DNA from: Scytalidium lignicola
Taxonomy: Eukaryota; Ascomycota; Leotiomycetes
NCBI GenBank assembly: GCA_002812745.2
Contig: NCSJ02000001.1
Span: 186,001 to 250,000 of the forward strand
DNA: 64,000 nt
Direction of reading: 5' to 3'
Shown: piece by piece, positions 23,993-34,454 of the stretch
How positions within the stretch are numbered: position 1 is the stretch's first letter
Layout: every line of letters begins with the position of its first letter
Made by a program: the position numbers and the translations under genes
Notes under the pieces: model-generated
Told to the model about the DNA's origin: nothing
What the model saw: the letters and a program-made list of their open reading frames with translations, nothing else
Database searches by the model: none

Positions 23993-25020
23993 ATGTCCTC
24001 CTCCTCCACTTCTCCCTCCATTGAAGTAGCCCCCGGGCCATGGAAGCTCAAAGCAACCACCTACACCTTTTTCACCTTTCGCACTGCCAAGCAAGCTCAG
24101 ATGCTTCCACCCTCTTTTCTCTTTTCACCTTTGGAACGCGCATCCGATTTTGCCAAAGGTGAGGCCCTCGGTGGTCTAGGAATGGTGCAAGTCATACGGT
24201 ATTCCGAATCCCCTGTGGGGCCTTATGATGAGCTCCTGGTTGTTCCGGGAAAGTATGAATATGAAGCCTCTGTTCCTGATAAGAAAGATGGAATGAAGAC
24301 TGAAAGACGATCTAACCTGCGATTGACGAGGATCTATGTCAGCACAAGGGAAAGCTGCTACAATGGTCGGAAAAGTAAGCTTATTGGGTGGCAGATTCTC
24401 GCGGCTGCCGCGAAGCCCCTTGCCGCTGGATCACTGGTCCTAGTTGCAGAGAGTTTTGCGGTACTATCAAAGGAAGTAAACAAGCTGATAATTTCTCAGA
24501 TTGGAATATCCCTAAACACCTAGCCCGATTTTCATTCAAGACACTCCCCGACAACAGTGTTCACATATCTATACATCCATATGATACTGGCAGTTCGCCG
24601 AACGAGGTGGCACCAGCTGCAATTCCATTCTTCTCCGCAGTCTACAAACCTATCCGCTACTCACCCAACTTCGCCATGTCCACACGCTGGTTATCATTCC
24701 TGGGCATAGATGGTCATCTGGTCCAGCCTCCATTACCTGCTGGCGAAGGTGGAGGACACCAAGGAGAGCTACCATCAACCGAGCGGTGGTGCAAAAGTTT
24801 ACCCCTCGAATACAGTTCAAAAACATCTGTGGGCTGGTGGGATTTTAGGCGACCGAAGGGGAATGAGGAGGATGCCTTACTTCAAAACGAAGATGCGATA
24901 GCAAGTACTGAGCAATCGAGTGAGTATGAGAATTGGTGGCCAGGGATTGGAGGATGGAGACTCGGCACAAAGATGGAAGATACAGTCATAGAGTTCGACG
25001 TTGGAGAATTCTGGCCATGA
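23993..25020 (+). CDS. Acetoacetate-decarboxylase-like fold protein, uncharacterised
   Basis: Two exons (23993-24374, 24500-25020) give 300 residues. The splice (A|gtaagc...ctcag|AT) creates NGRKNWNIPKHLARFSF, the most recognisable block, typical of fungal proteins in the acetoacetate decarboxylase (ADC) superfamily. Other matches to that group are the N-terminal APGPWKLKATTYTFF, the GLGMVQVIRYSESPVGPYDE strand and the RIYVSTRESCYNGR segment. In true ADC a lysine forms a Schiff base with the substrate. I cannot confidently identify an equivalent lysine, and fungal members have no assigned reaction. No signal peptide is visible, so it is probably cytosolic. The stop at 25020 is about 100 bp from the convergent HIT gene. 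Confidence 0.7.
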
Positions 25021-25124
25021 GAATGCAGGTCTTTTGAGGTATATCCAGATAACATGGCTGATATTCAAACAAACCAAGTCAACAAGCCAACAAAGAGTAA
25101 AGAGTACCATTTCTTTCCAAATGC

Positions 25125-25821
25125 TCACAACTTCAATCCTCTCGCCGGCCCCTTCATCCAGAACTCTCCTGGATTCTCTGGATTCACCTCAATCTCCCCA
25201 GACTCCACCAAAGCCTGCACTTCCTTGATGATTTCTTTCTTCACAATAGCCGAAACTCTCTCACCTTCCTCGGGATCCAACTTCGATCTCGGGCCTTCTC
25301 CGAGTGCCAAATTGGCCCTCTCTGCGTCCTTGATCTGGCTACTATCACGGCCTTCTCCTTGGTTCCTAGGAATCACGTGGAAATGTACGTGTGGAACAGT
25401 CTGTCCTGCTTCAGCGCCTACAGTATGAAACTTAAGATCAGTAACTCCTTGCCAGGGTATGGCAAATTTGACCCATATTTAGTTAACGTGGGATTAGAGA
25501 GCAACCGGGCTCACCGTTCGCCTGAACCACATTCCAACTGCCTTCCGTTCCACCCCAGAGCGACTTCATGACGGCTCTTCCTATCACTGGAAGCCAGAAG
25601 CCAATGGCTGCCGCTTCGGCCGGGCTAACTCCCGAGGCCTTCGCGCTGTGATTTCGAGGGCATACGAGGACGTGTCCAGCAGATAAGGGGAAGATATCTA
25701 GGAATGCAACCACGAGCGGTGTGGAGAGGACCAGGTAGGCCGAGCCGGCAGGGGAAGTGAGGATAGCGGGATCCGGGGATGGTGGAGAACCCGCGGCTAT
25801 GCCACAAAAGGGACAGGACAT
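25125..25821 (-). CDS. HIT-family nucleotide hydrolase/transferase
   Basis: Two exons (25515-25821 and 25125-25417) give 199 residues. The phase-1 intron joins NG to AEAGQTVPHVHFHVIPR. The histidine triad H112-x-H114-x-H116 is intact. N-terminal CPFCGIAAG carries the C-x2-C typical of Hint/HIT zinc-type proteins, and LDIFPLSAGHVLVCPRNH and VVQANGAEAGQ are standard HIT motifs. These enzymes hydrolyse nucleoside phosphoramidates or dinucleoside polyphosphates via a covalent nucleotidyl-His intermediate. The C-terminal ~75 residues form a charged helical extension (EEGERVSAIVKKEIIKEVQ) ending in FWMKGPARGLKL, which is longer than minimal Hint and closer to fungal Hnt2/FHIT-like proteins. The exact substrate is unresolved. 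It is convergent with the decarboxylase-like gene and divergent from the glycosyltransferase. Confidence 0.88.
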
Positions 25822-26353
25822 GATTTTGGATTTGAGTTTGGATTTAGGTTTAGATTTGGATCTGGGGTTGGAAGTAGTTAAATAATAAGATTCTGTATGG
25901 CTGAGTGATGATTTTCGCCGTGAGATTCAACAGATGCGGCCGTGTCAGTAGGAGCCCCTCCACCAATCACTTTCTTTGGTATAACGTTACTGGCCAGTGC
26001 TGATTCAAAGTTTAAAGAGTTGACATGCAGTAAGCACACTTTCCACAGCGAGCGTTGTCATGCATAAGTTGATGATTGTTGCTGGGAGCTACTTAATGAT
26101 CTCCATCCTAAGTATCCCCCTGCACGTGTTGCAGTAGGTACACAGTACTTAATAGGAACAAGCCTTCCGGCCTAAGACTGTGCCGCGCATTACTCTCCAC
26201 GAGTCTTACTGTATTGTTCCTATATTATTACGCGTCTTGGTGTAGAGTAATCTAAAAATTGTTTCTGTTAAGTTTCTTCATATTTACCCCGTCTTTTTGT
26301 TTTCCTTTTTGTCNTTTTTTACTCGNTTTTTTATTATTATTGTAGTCATCATC
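25822..26353. other. Divergent intergenic region
   Basis: Probable promoters of the HIT gene (minus) and the glycosyltransferase (plus). Two N characters lie in T-runs at 26314 and 26326. An ACACAGTACTT motif is near 26140. No gene. Confidence 0.45.
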
Positions 26354-27924
26354 ATGAAGTTCCTCATTGCGACAATGCCCTTTGCTGGGCACGTCAATCC
26401 TGCTCAGCCTATTGCGAAGGAGCTGGTGAGTAGGGGACATGAGGTTTGGTGGCTTACGGGCGAGGAGTATAAGGAGAAAGTTGAGATTACGGGAGCGACA
26501 TTTGTAAGTGTGGTTGGTTTTTTATGGTTTTTTATTCATTATTGAATTTTTGGTTGTTTTATTTATATGTCTTTGAGTTTCTCTTGAGTTTCAATGGGTT
26601 TTGGAGAATACTAGCGGTGCCTCGTTCCCTTTGCATATTTTTTGGTATCTTCTTCTGGATGTGCTTTACGTTTGGTTGCCTTCTTTTAATTTCTATATCT
26701 GAATTGTTAGTTAGATGGATGAAAGCAAAAATATTATCCCCCAGGATATATATACACCGAACAAATCTAACACCATCTGAAAGGTCCCTCAAAAACACAT
26801 TCCCTCCTTTACCGATATTCCAGTAGAGCCAGACCCAGGTACCTCTGGTCTTGCTTCTGCTGTTTCTGTTTTACGCCGCCTTTTCATTGACCGCATCGCG
26901 GGCCAAGTTGTAGACTATCAGTCCATTCTGAAGACTTTCAAAGCTGATGCCCTCCTGGTCGACCTCTGTGCATATGGTGCCGCTACTCTGCGCGATTTGG
27001 GCGGCCCTGTCTATGCCACACTCGGTATTAATCCCCTCGTAACCCTTGATCCGGAATGTCCAATGTACGGCACTGGAGCACAGCCGCCGACAACAGTGTT
27101 TGGAAGGACATTGAATCGAATTGGCCAGATATTGGCCGTGTGGTTCTTCTTTTCCAAGCTGACGGCCCTGCTGAACAAAGAGAGAGAAAAGTTAAACCTT
27201 CCACCTCTGCCAGGCCGCAATGGTTTCTATGAAAATACACGTTCACGATACCTCCATATCCTACAAACCACGACAGCCTTCGAATTTCCCAGGGCATTCA
27301 CTCCAAATATCCATTTTGTTGGTCCTCTATTTCCGATCCAATCTAAAGAGTTCACACCTCCCTCCTGGTGGCCAGATATCACAACCCAAAAGGGCTCGNA
27401 AAAAAGTCGTCCACGTAACACAGGGTACGTACGCTACAGATACAGGCAACCTTATCCGTCCTACAATTGCCGCCCTCGCAAATGAACCAGATATCCTTCT
27501 GGTCATCACTACCCCTGATGCTGAAACTGCATTCTCGGACCCCAGCTCTCTCCCAACCAATGTTTTAATCACACAATTTATCCCACACATGGATCTTCTT
27601 CCTCATGTAGATGTCATGGTCACGAATGCAGGCTACAATGGAGTTCTGATTGCGCTTAAACTAGGTGTTCCACTCGTTTGTGCGGGTAGGACAGAGGATA
27701 AAGCCGATGTGAGCTCTAGAGTTGCGTGGGCTGGTGCAGGGATAGATTTAAAGACGGATAAGCCGACAGAGAAGCAGATTTTAGGGGCTGTGAGGGAGGT
27801 TCTAAAGAACGAACGGTATAAAGAGGGCGCGAGGAAAGTGAAGGAGAGCTTTGATGGACATAACGGACCTAGCGAGGCGAGTGATTTATTGGAGAAGCTT
27901 GGAAGAGAAGGAAATGTTGTTTGA
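26354..27924 (+). CDS. UDP-glycosyltransferase family protein (GT1/MGT-like)
   Basis: Exon 1 is 26354-26503 and exon 2 is 26784-27924, separated by a 280-bp intron (gtaagt...gaaag), long for this window. An N at 27399 before an A-run breaks the frame. Without it one frame runs through GSKKVVHVTQGTYA, giving about 429 residues. The N-terminal FAGHVNPAQPIAKELVSRGHEVWWLTG is the acceptor-side Rossmann start of GT1 enzymes. The C-terminal domain has HVTQGT, LITQFIPHMDLLPHVDVMVTNAGYNGV and LKLGVPLVCAGRTEDKADV, which correspond to the nucleotide-sugar binding region of MGT/EryC-type glycosyltransferases. The usual TNGGxxS/TxxEAL is altered to TNAGYNGVLIAL. Such enzymes glycosylate small molecules in natural-product synthesis or detoxification. 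Donor and acceptor are not predictable here, and no biosynthetic neighbours are present. Confidence 0.85.
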
Positions 27925-28319
27925 ATTCTGAGAAATGGAAGAGTATACTGTCACCGGAGTTTTGTGTTTGGATAAGGTCTTCGTCCTTATTGGTGGGTTT
28001 TGGTTAGATGTGTACCTTTGGGATTGGACCCAGATCATGAATACCCAATTTTTGTTCTATAATGTCACCAAAAATTTCTTTTCTTTTATGAATTCTTGGA
28101 TGTCATGGTCAGTATAGGGAACAAATCTATATCGAGTCGAGTCGTTTCTAATACAATCTAATATTCTATGCTTACCCCCTAACACCTGGCTGAACAACAG
28201 ACCTGTGTAGATCATCTAATGATTGTTGTTACATTATATCGCTCAGAAATACTAAAAAAAAAACTCCGAACTTCACGTTATTCGGAGACCCCAAAGCTAT
28301 GCTCCTTAGATCAAGCATA
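27925..28319. other. Convergent intergenic spacer
   Basis: 3' flanks of the glycosyltransferase and of the minus-strand helical ORF. AT-rich, with an A-run at 28253-28263. Nothing else seen. Confidence 0.45.
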
Positions 28320-29081
28320 CTATCCAAATCTGGTGTCGGGAAATAAACCCGACCTAATCGACTGCCTTCGATGATCCTCAACGTCGTTCTCCACTTCCCT
28401 CAACATATTCTTCAATTCAGGACTATCAATACGATGGCTCCGGGCTGCAGAAACCAGCATCGACAAGCTAGAGCTAGGGATTTGATCGGCCATAAGGCCT
28501 CGGTCGACGCACAAGTCCATGAGAGCTATGATATTCTCTCCAAGAACTGATCGTAAACGTTCAAAATGCACAGTGTGTGGTTGGTTCAGCTTTGCTGTAA
28601 TGCGGTACCCTAGGAGGCGCTCTACCAGGATGTGGTTTTCAAATGCCGCGTAGCCGCTTCTGACGAACTCCTCTTGGAGGGAGAAGAACTCTTCTGTAGA
28701 CAGAGGGGCCTCGTTCACGTCTGTTATTTCTTCATTTGCGGACTTTATTTCGTTCGCTCTCCTTGTTGGTAGTTGGATAATGTCTGGCTCACTGACCATC
28801 ACCAAGTTGGAATTAGCTAACTCGAGTAGCTCGAGCAGAGGCTCTACGTTTTTCAGAGCTGGCTGGTTCTGCACAGCATTAATGGTCCTTATCACCCTCG
28901 TCGAGTCGATCACGTTTTTGGTCATCAATGTGTGGAGCTTGTCCAATTTGATAAGAATAACATACATTTGTCTGTAATGCAGGCCGGCAATTCTACCATT
29001 GGGAGGACGGTCACGATCCAGGGCGAGCATTTTCAATTGACGGACTAATTCTATTATCTCCTCCTGCTCATCGTCAGACAC
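28320..29081 (-). CDS. Helical protein or C-terminal exon, unknown function, start unresolved
   Basis: An open frame of about 253 codons ends with TAG at 28320. Composition looks coding: an acidic start (VSDDEQEEIIELVRQLK), then an all-helical region (HYRQMYVILIKLDKLHTLMT and QPALKNVEPLLELLELANSN) loosely reminiscent of TFIIS-N/LEDGF-type helical bundles, and a charged C-terminus. The function is unknown. The frame has no ATG at its beginning; the first is at about 29030. A TTACAG acceptor lies just upstream of the frame, so the true 5' end may be in an upstream exon. Only 33 bp separate it from the PEX20 stop. A 49-bp intron-like stretch bridges the two genes, but it joins them out of frame by one base. 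It may be a separate short gene, or part of a longer PEX20-region product if a base is missing. Confidence 0.5.
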   Translation of the reverse strand: MSDDEQEEIIELVRQLKMLALDRDRPPNGRIAGLHYRQMYVILIKLDKLHTLMTKNVIDSTRVIRTINAVQNQPALKNVEPLLELLELANSNLVMVSEPDIIQLPTRRANEIKSANEEITDVNEAPLSTEEFFSLQEEFVRSGYAAFENHILVERLLGYRITAKLNQPHTVHFERLRSVLGENIIALMDLCVDRGLMADQIPSSSLSMLVSAARSHRIDSPELKNMLREVENDVEDHRRQSIRSGLFPDTRFG

Positions 29082-29114
29082 TTCTGTAATTCTTTATTTA
29101 CAAATTTACGAGGT

Positions 29115-30174
29115 TCAAGTGGAAGAAGCTACCTTGATAGCCTCGTTGTCCGCTATATCATCCGTGGACACAATTTGGTCCCCCTCAACCCTGACTTCCC
29201 GATCTCGCAATTGTCGCATGAGCTCTAAGAATGTACTGTTCTTGAACTTCTCGCTCTGGTTATCTCTCACGCTGTCTAGTAACTGTCCCGCGGTTCTTGC
29301 AAGCGCGTCCGGATCTTCTTGCTCCTGACGGTCCTGCTGTTTTTCGTCCCTTGGATCATGTATAAGGTCTGCTCCTATCTTAATTTCTTCCAAAGGAAGC
29401 TCCGTCTCTGCGCCTATCTCAGTCGGTTCTTTTGTAATCAAATCTTCACTTTGGATCTCGGTTTGTGTTTGCTCTAGCTCCTCTCTCATTTGCTCTTCCA
29501 TTTTAGATGCTTCTTCAAAAGCGCGCGCAAATGCTTCCTCATTAAATACCTCCGTTTGCTGAATCTCCGCTGACATTTGCTCCTGCTGTGCTCCTGCAAA
29601 TGCCCCAGTGAAGTTGGATGGTCCAGCCATACCAGACATCATTGGCTGGTACGCAGGTGCATATTGCGGTGATTGGGTTTGTATTGCTGCTGGATTTGCC
29701 ATCTGGGAGTGGTGGAGCGCAAACTCTTGGTGCCATGCTCCAACATCCTGTCTCTGTTGTGGATGTTGTTGGATGAAGGGCTGTTGGTGAAGTGGAGATC
29801 CCGTATTCGAGAGGTTCAAACGTTGGAAGTCAGCTGCCCAGGCAGCAGAAGATGGCTCATGGACATGTTGCGGAGCAGGAGAGAACCCTTGGGGTCGAAA
29901 GCCAGAAGAATCCAGAGGCGATAGTGGGAGTTGCCCAGCTTGGAAAGCTTCAAATTCTGGATCTAAGACACCTGCATTCTGACCAGCAGTTGATCTAAAT
30001 CCCTGTAATGTATTGTTAGATTTCTAAAACTGAATATCAACTTGCAAATCCAGCGCGTACCTGAGATGGGCCGGCTCGGGAGATGAGCCTCTCCTGCTGT
30101 AATGTGCGATCAGTGGTAGTATGCTTCTGGAAGTTCTGCAAAGCATTTGAAGGACCACATAGAGCGTCTGCCAT
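29115..30174 (-). CDS. PEX20: Peroxin 20, PTS2 co-receptor
   Basis: Two exons (30061-30174, 29115-30002) give 333 residues. With Pex7, Pex20 carries PTS2-tagged enzymes into the peroxisome in fungi. The N-terminus MADALCGPSNALQNFQKHTT has the conserved cysteine (C6) and lysine used for ubiquitin-dependent recycling. The intron joins GPSQ to GFRST in phase. Two W-x3-F/Y-like motifs that bind the docking complex are visible, WAADF (W93) and WHQEF (W128). The middle is Gln-rich and acidic. The C-terminal block FKNSTFLELMRQLRDREVRVEGDQIV is the Pex7-binding region typical of Pex20. The reading stops at TGA (29115) within a possible GTAGCT donor context. SEC13 is divergent 476 bp away. Confidence 0.88.
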
Positions 30175-30649
30175 AGTGTACAATGTGTTCGTGAAAGATG
30201 GAGAACGAGACGCTTGCGTTGTTGTAGTGGTGACGTTTGATGGCGAATTATTGACAATTTGGGCCGAGGCTATTCCATTGATGACTAGAGATCGCACAAA
30301 CTCCCGCCGCTGTGTATCCAAAAAGTCTCGGCGGCCTAAGTTTGTATAAACTGAACGTCGGCGGACATCTATCCAGGCGCAACTTCTTTGAGCGCCAACT
30401 TGAAGACTGTATCGTTATGTTGCTGCTTGGTCATCGCAAGTGCGGAGGAGAATCACAAGGAAGTCAATCCGGATTGGGGCAGCCCACCTCGCCCACCAAG
30501 AGGATCAAAGTTAATCCGTCCGGCAACATCCGTTCCTGCAGTTTGAAGAACAGCCTGGCGACAAACAAGCTCTAGAAGCTCTCAATATCATTGAACATCC
30601 CTTCTTTTAATCTTTTTCTTTGGCCATCTTTGTGTCCCTTTGTATCAAG
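30175..30649. promoter_or_regulatory. Bidirectional promoter region PEX20/SEC13
   Basis: The two ATGs are 476 bp apart on opposite strands, so both promoters must lie here. A T-rich/pyrimidine tract (CTTCTTTTAATCTTTTTCTT) sits 30-50 bp before the SEC13 ATG. I see no clear TATA box. Confidence 0.4.
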
Positions 30650-31686
30650 ATGGCGCAAGTAATATCCAACTCTGGCCATGATGAGATGATCGTAAGTCTA
30701 TCCATCGCATTGATTATTAGTTTCTATATACAAAACCGAGGAACTATTTGCGCGACAAAGCTGATCCATGTTCTAGCATGACGCCGTTCTGGATTATTAT
30801 GGTCGAAGACTTGCAACCTGCTCATCTGACCGGACAATCAAGATATTTGAGGTTGAGGGAGAAACCCACCGGTTGACTGAAACTCTCAAGGGGTACGCTC
30901 CACGCCCCTGAACCTGTTTGCGCAGTTCGCTGATACCATCACAGCCACGAAGGGGCAGTGTGGTGCGTTTCCTGGGCCCATCCAAAGTACGGCAATATTC
31001 TGGCTTCAGCAGGCTATGATGGGAAGGTCTTTATCTGGCGCGAGCAAGGAAATCAATGGCAGAAAGTATTTGACTTTGCGTTACACACAGCTTCAGTTAA
31101 TATAATTTCCTGGTCTCCGCATGAGTCAGGCTGCCTGCTCGCCTGTGCATCATCAGATGGCAATGTCAGTGTCCTCGAATTTAAGGATAATAGCATGGAC
31201 CATAAGATTTTCCACGCCCATGGCCTTGGAGTCAATTCTGTCTCCTGGGCGCCTTCTACTACCCCCGGAAGTTTAGTTAGCAGTTCGCCTGCTGCTGCTG
31301 GCGTACGCAGATTTGTCACTGGTGGTAGCGATAATGTCTTGAGATTGTGGTCGTTTGATCAGGCTAGCCAAACTTACAAGCAAGAACGCGAACCGTTGAC
31401 GGGACACACAGATTGGGTACGGGATGTAGCATGGTCACCAACTGTCTTGCAAAAGTCGTATATTGCATCAGCTTCTCAGGATAAGACTGTTCGGATCTGG
31501 ACTTCAGATCCCTCGCAGCCAGGGCAATGGAACAGCAAGGTTCTTAACTTTGATGTTGTCCTTTGGAGAGTTAGCTGGAGTTTAAGTGGTAATGTTTTGG
31601 CAGTGAGCGGGGGAGATAATAAGGTCAGTTTGTGGAAGGAGAATCTTAAGGGAGAGTGGGAGTGTGTTAAGACTATTGAGGAATAG
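30650..31686 (+). CDS. SEC13: SEC13, WD40 COPII/nuclear pore subunit
   Basis: Three exons (30650-30691, 30777-30892, 30945-31686) give 299 residues, the usual Sec13 length. Exon junctions produce [25 protein letters not shown] and [21 protein letters not shown], both standard Sec13 sequence. Six WD-like repeats form an open propeller, with WD-type strand ends such as [18 protein letters not shown] and [10 protein letters not shown], and conserved [13 protein letters not shown] and [10 protein letters not shown]. Sec13 pairs with Sec31 in the outer COPII coat at the ER and with Nup145C in the nuclear pore Y-complex, each partner donating the missing blade. The third intron-exon border (CACAG|C) and others follow consensus. 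Single-copy housekeeping gene; no anomalies seen. Confidence 0.96.
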
Positions 31687-32276
31687 ATGGAGCAAACGGA
31701 CCGTTATGTGATAGTAATAGGCGTTTACGGAAAAGCGCATAGGCTTTTTATGAATTGCATCTTATTAAAACCTGTTATGGGGAAAGAAATGGCTATATGA
31801 AAAATACTCTTGAATTCATATATATCTAGTTTGTGATCATGAATTCATTGGGATCTCATCTTGGTATCTCTTATACATTGCTGACCTCTTCTAGACCGAG
31901 AATCCATTCTATTGATTAATAACGGCCTGTTGAATTGTGGAAAGCATATAGACACATGCTTTTAGTGAAATGCGAAAAACCTTTGTGGTGCTTTATGATC
32001 ATGACAGAGCTGGTGAAGACCAAGGAGGTGGATGGAAGTAAAAATGGGAAGTCTGACAACATGTATAGGGTCAAGTGCTCAAAAAATGCGGTGCTCAAAA
32101 AATGCGGTATCCGCCCCCCAAAGTTCAAGAGCGTTGTGTCTGATGTTGTTCTGCAAAGGGTACAGCGAATTTTGAAAGTATGGCGAAGCAATGATAGCTC
32201 TGTTCGAAGAACACATATTCTGAACACCCCAACGCCCTACCAGAAGCGGATTCCAAAGCAAGTGAGTGTTGGCTCG
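31687..32276. other. Convergent intergenic spacer with a 16-bp tandem duplication
   Basis: Between the SEC13 and F-box 3' ends. GTGCTCAAAAAATGCG occurs twice in tandem (32075-32106). A 117-codon plus-strand frame (31935-32288) and its opposite-strand shadow lack protein features. Confidence 0.45.
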
Positions 32277-34454
32277 TTAATCTATTAACGATGGATCATT
32301 GACACTGTCAAAGAATTTGATAACATCTTCCTTCTCTTCTGTTCTTTCCTCAGTTGGACTACCGAAGACATTCCAGAAGATGAAAGGACCGCAATAGGAA
32401 TCACCAACTGTGTCAATATCCCACCAGCGGCCAATGATGATGCGATTACCCGGGAGGACAACACCTTCATAACCCCAGACCTGCTCTGGGTCAAATAAAC
32501 CGTTTTGGTCAGGAAAGAATTTCAACATGGCGAGGCGCTGAAACCCAGGAATACCTTGCTGTGGTGGGAGTTCATGAATGCAGCCATAGAAGTTCGAAAC
32601 ACGACTATCTTCAGCTCGGCCGAAGAAGTGCTTGATTTCTGGGCATTTAGGCATGTTTCGTGTGGTTGGTCGATTGAAGCCAGGGAGAGGACTGCGAAGG
32701 AAATGCTCCCACCTTTTTGGCCATTCCTTTTTTCCGAAATATTTCTCGTCGAACCATATACATAAATCCTGCAGTGGTACGTTAGAGCAAACTCTCGCAA
32801 TTTACACGGTAACTTACAGAGAATGGGCATTCTGAATCAACCTCGTCCATAAATATCCCATTTTTTTGTGACGGTAGACGAATCTTTATCAATTCTGGGT
32901 AGTCTAAGAACGCTACTCCCACAATTAGTATCAAGACTATAACCATAAATAATAATATTTAAGACGTATACAAGCACATACTGTAAGCACCAATCCATCG
33001 ATGGTCAAGCGTTTGAGTCCCCCCAGTTAACTTTCCGGTCCAGAATTGTGGAAGAAGGTGGTGATCAAACGCATCGTATTCGGTGTTGAGAATGCCCTCA
33101 CCCCCTGCGGCCCTCATGTGGAACTTGAAAAAATTTAGTGCATGGAGAACCCAGCGGGCATTGATATTCGTGGAGCATGTGCCTAAGAACAACGGCTCTT
33201 CCTCCTGGTGAGCATACACCATTCTTTGAGATTCATCAAAGTGCATAAGCTTATTGGATGCATGATAGAATCGATTTAAGGCGAACGGTGCTAGACAAAT
33301 CTGGATTACCAGTAATTCAGCACCATATGACTTGGAGTCAGAAATCTCGTTGTCGTCATTAGTTAGCATTGCGTCCATTATATCCGTGCATGCAACTGAT
33401 AACACATCGCACTGAAGGTAACGGCATAGCCATCTAAAGTTCTTTCCTTCTACAACTGGGACATTAAAGAACTTGATTATCGTCTGTGCATCTGATTCTG
33501 TAGGGTCAAAGGTAAGCATTCTATCATTATTCTCGTTACAACACAACGAAACTTACCGATTATTAGATCTTTGAGCATCTTCAGAACGGCTGGTTTCATT
33601 TGCTTGTTTGATCGTCCTTGTTTGTGCACCCCAATCCTTGTGGTGGGGTCAAAGAATACGGATAACTTGACCATTTCTTGCCTAAACATGTATTTCTGCG
33701 CCAGGTCCTCGGTCTTACCCGTAGCAGGATCAAATAGGACTATGAATCGCGCATGCCAGACACTGCTTGAGACTGCAATCGATGTGGCTTTGCAGACTTG
33801 TGCATATGCAACTACATCTTTATCCTTTGGAATAAAGCTGATAATCATTTGATGAACCTGTGAAAGATGGTTAAATAGCGAATTTGGAGACTTAAACATG
33901 GATATTTGAATAACTTTGAATAAAGAAAAAAGGTACATATTCGGAAAAGGAAATAGCATAGGTATGTTTACTTCCGTATCTAGGAGCTGTCTGAAACTAG
34001 AGAATTGAGACTTGGAGTAATATAAAAGAACCAAAAGAGAGATTGCCTGGAAATTGGCAAGTACAACTCACTTCTATTGGTAAATTTTGAATGATAGCCC
34101 CAGTGTGCTGACTCACAGCAGATATATCTTCTATCTCGGCAATGAAGGTGAGCAAGATATCCATATTTTGTTCCCAGAACAAATTGAGTCACTGAGCTGC
34201 TTACTTTCTTTGGATGTCTTAGTTTCATGGGGCATGCTTGTTACATCAAGCTTATTTCCATTTGTTGTCTTGGCTGCAGCAATGATTGATCTACGCGTCA
34301 CTCTCTTCTCGGCAGCAGGATAGTAGTCTTGGATATGTTTTCTTGCCATCTTTTCTTTGAGCAAGAGCCGAGGAGTCATTGAAATTGGGGTCTTCTTTGG
34401 AAAACCGTATCCTGATAAAGATGGTGTTCCTGTGGCTCGGTAACTATCAAACAT
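32277..34454 (-). CDS. F-box protein of a large fungal family, six exons
   Basis: I assemble six exons (34205-34454, 34072-34130, 33557-33857, 32982-33497, 32818-32936, 32277-32768). All have GT-AG borders and consistent phase, for 578 residues. The N-terminal ~95 residues are basic and Ser/Thr-rich. The F-box follows (QNLPIEVHQMIISFI... from ~97), formed across the second intron junction. After it comes a conserved AQVCKATSIAVSSSVWHARF helix and a long substrate-recognition region. The end carries the block VWGYEGVVLPGNRIIIGRWW and CGPFIFW, recurrent in filamentous-fungal F-box families. F-box proteins link substrates to Skp1-Cullin1 ubiquitin ligases; the target here is unknown. Exon 5 (LDYPELIKIRLP...) is inferred from frame and splice signals alone and should be confirmed. 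Confidence 0.75.
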
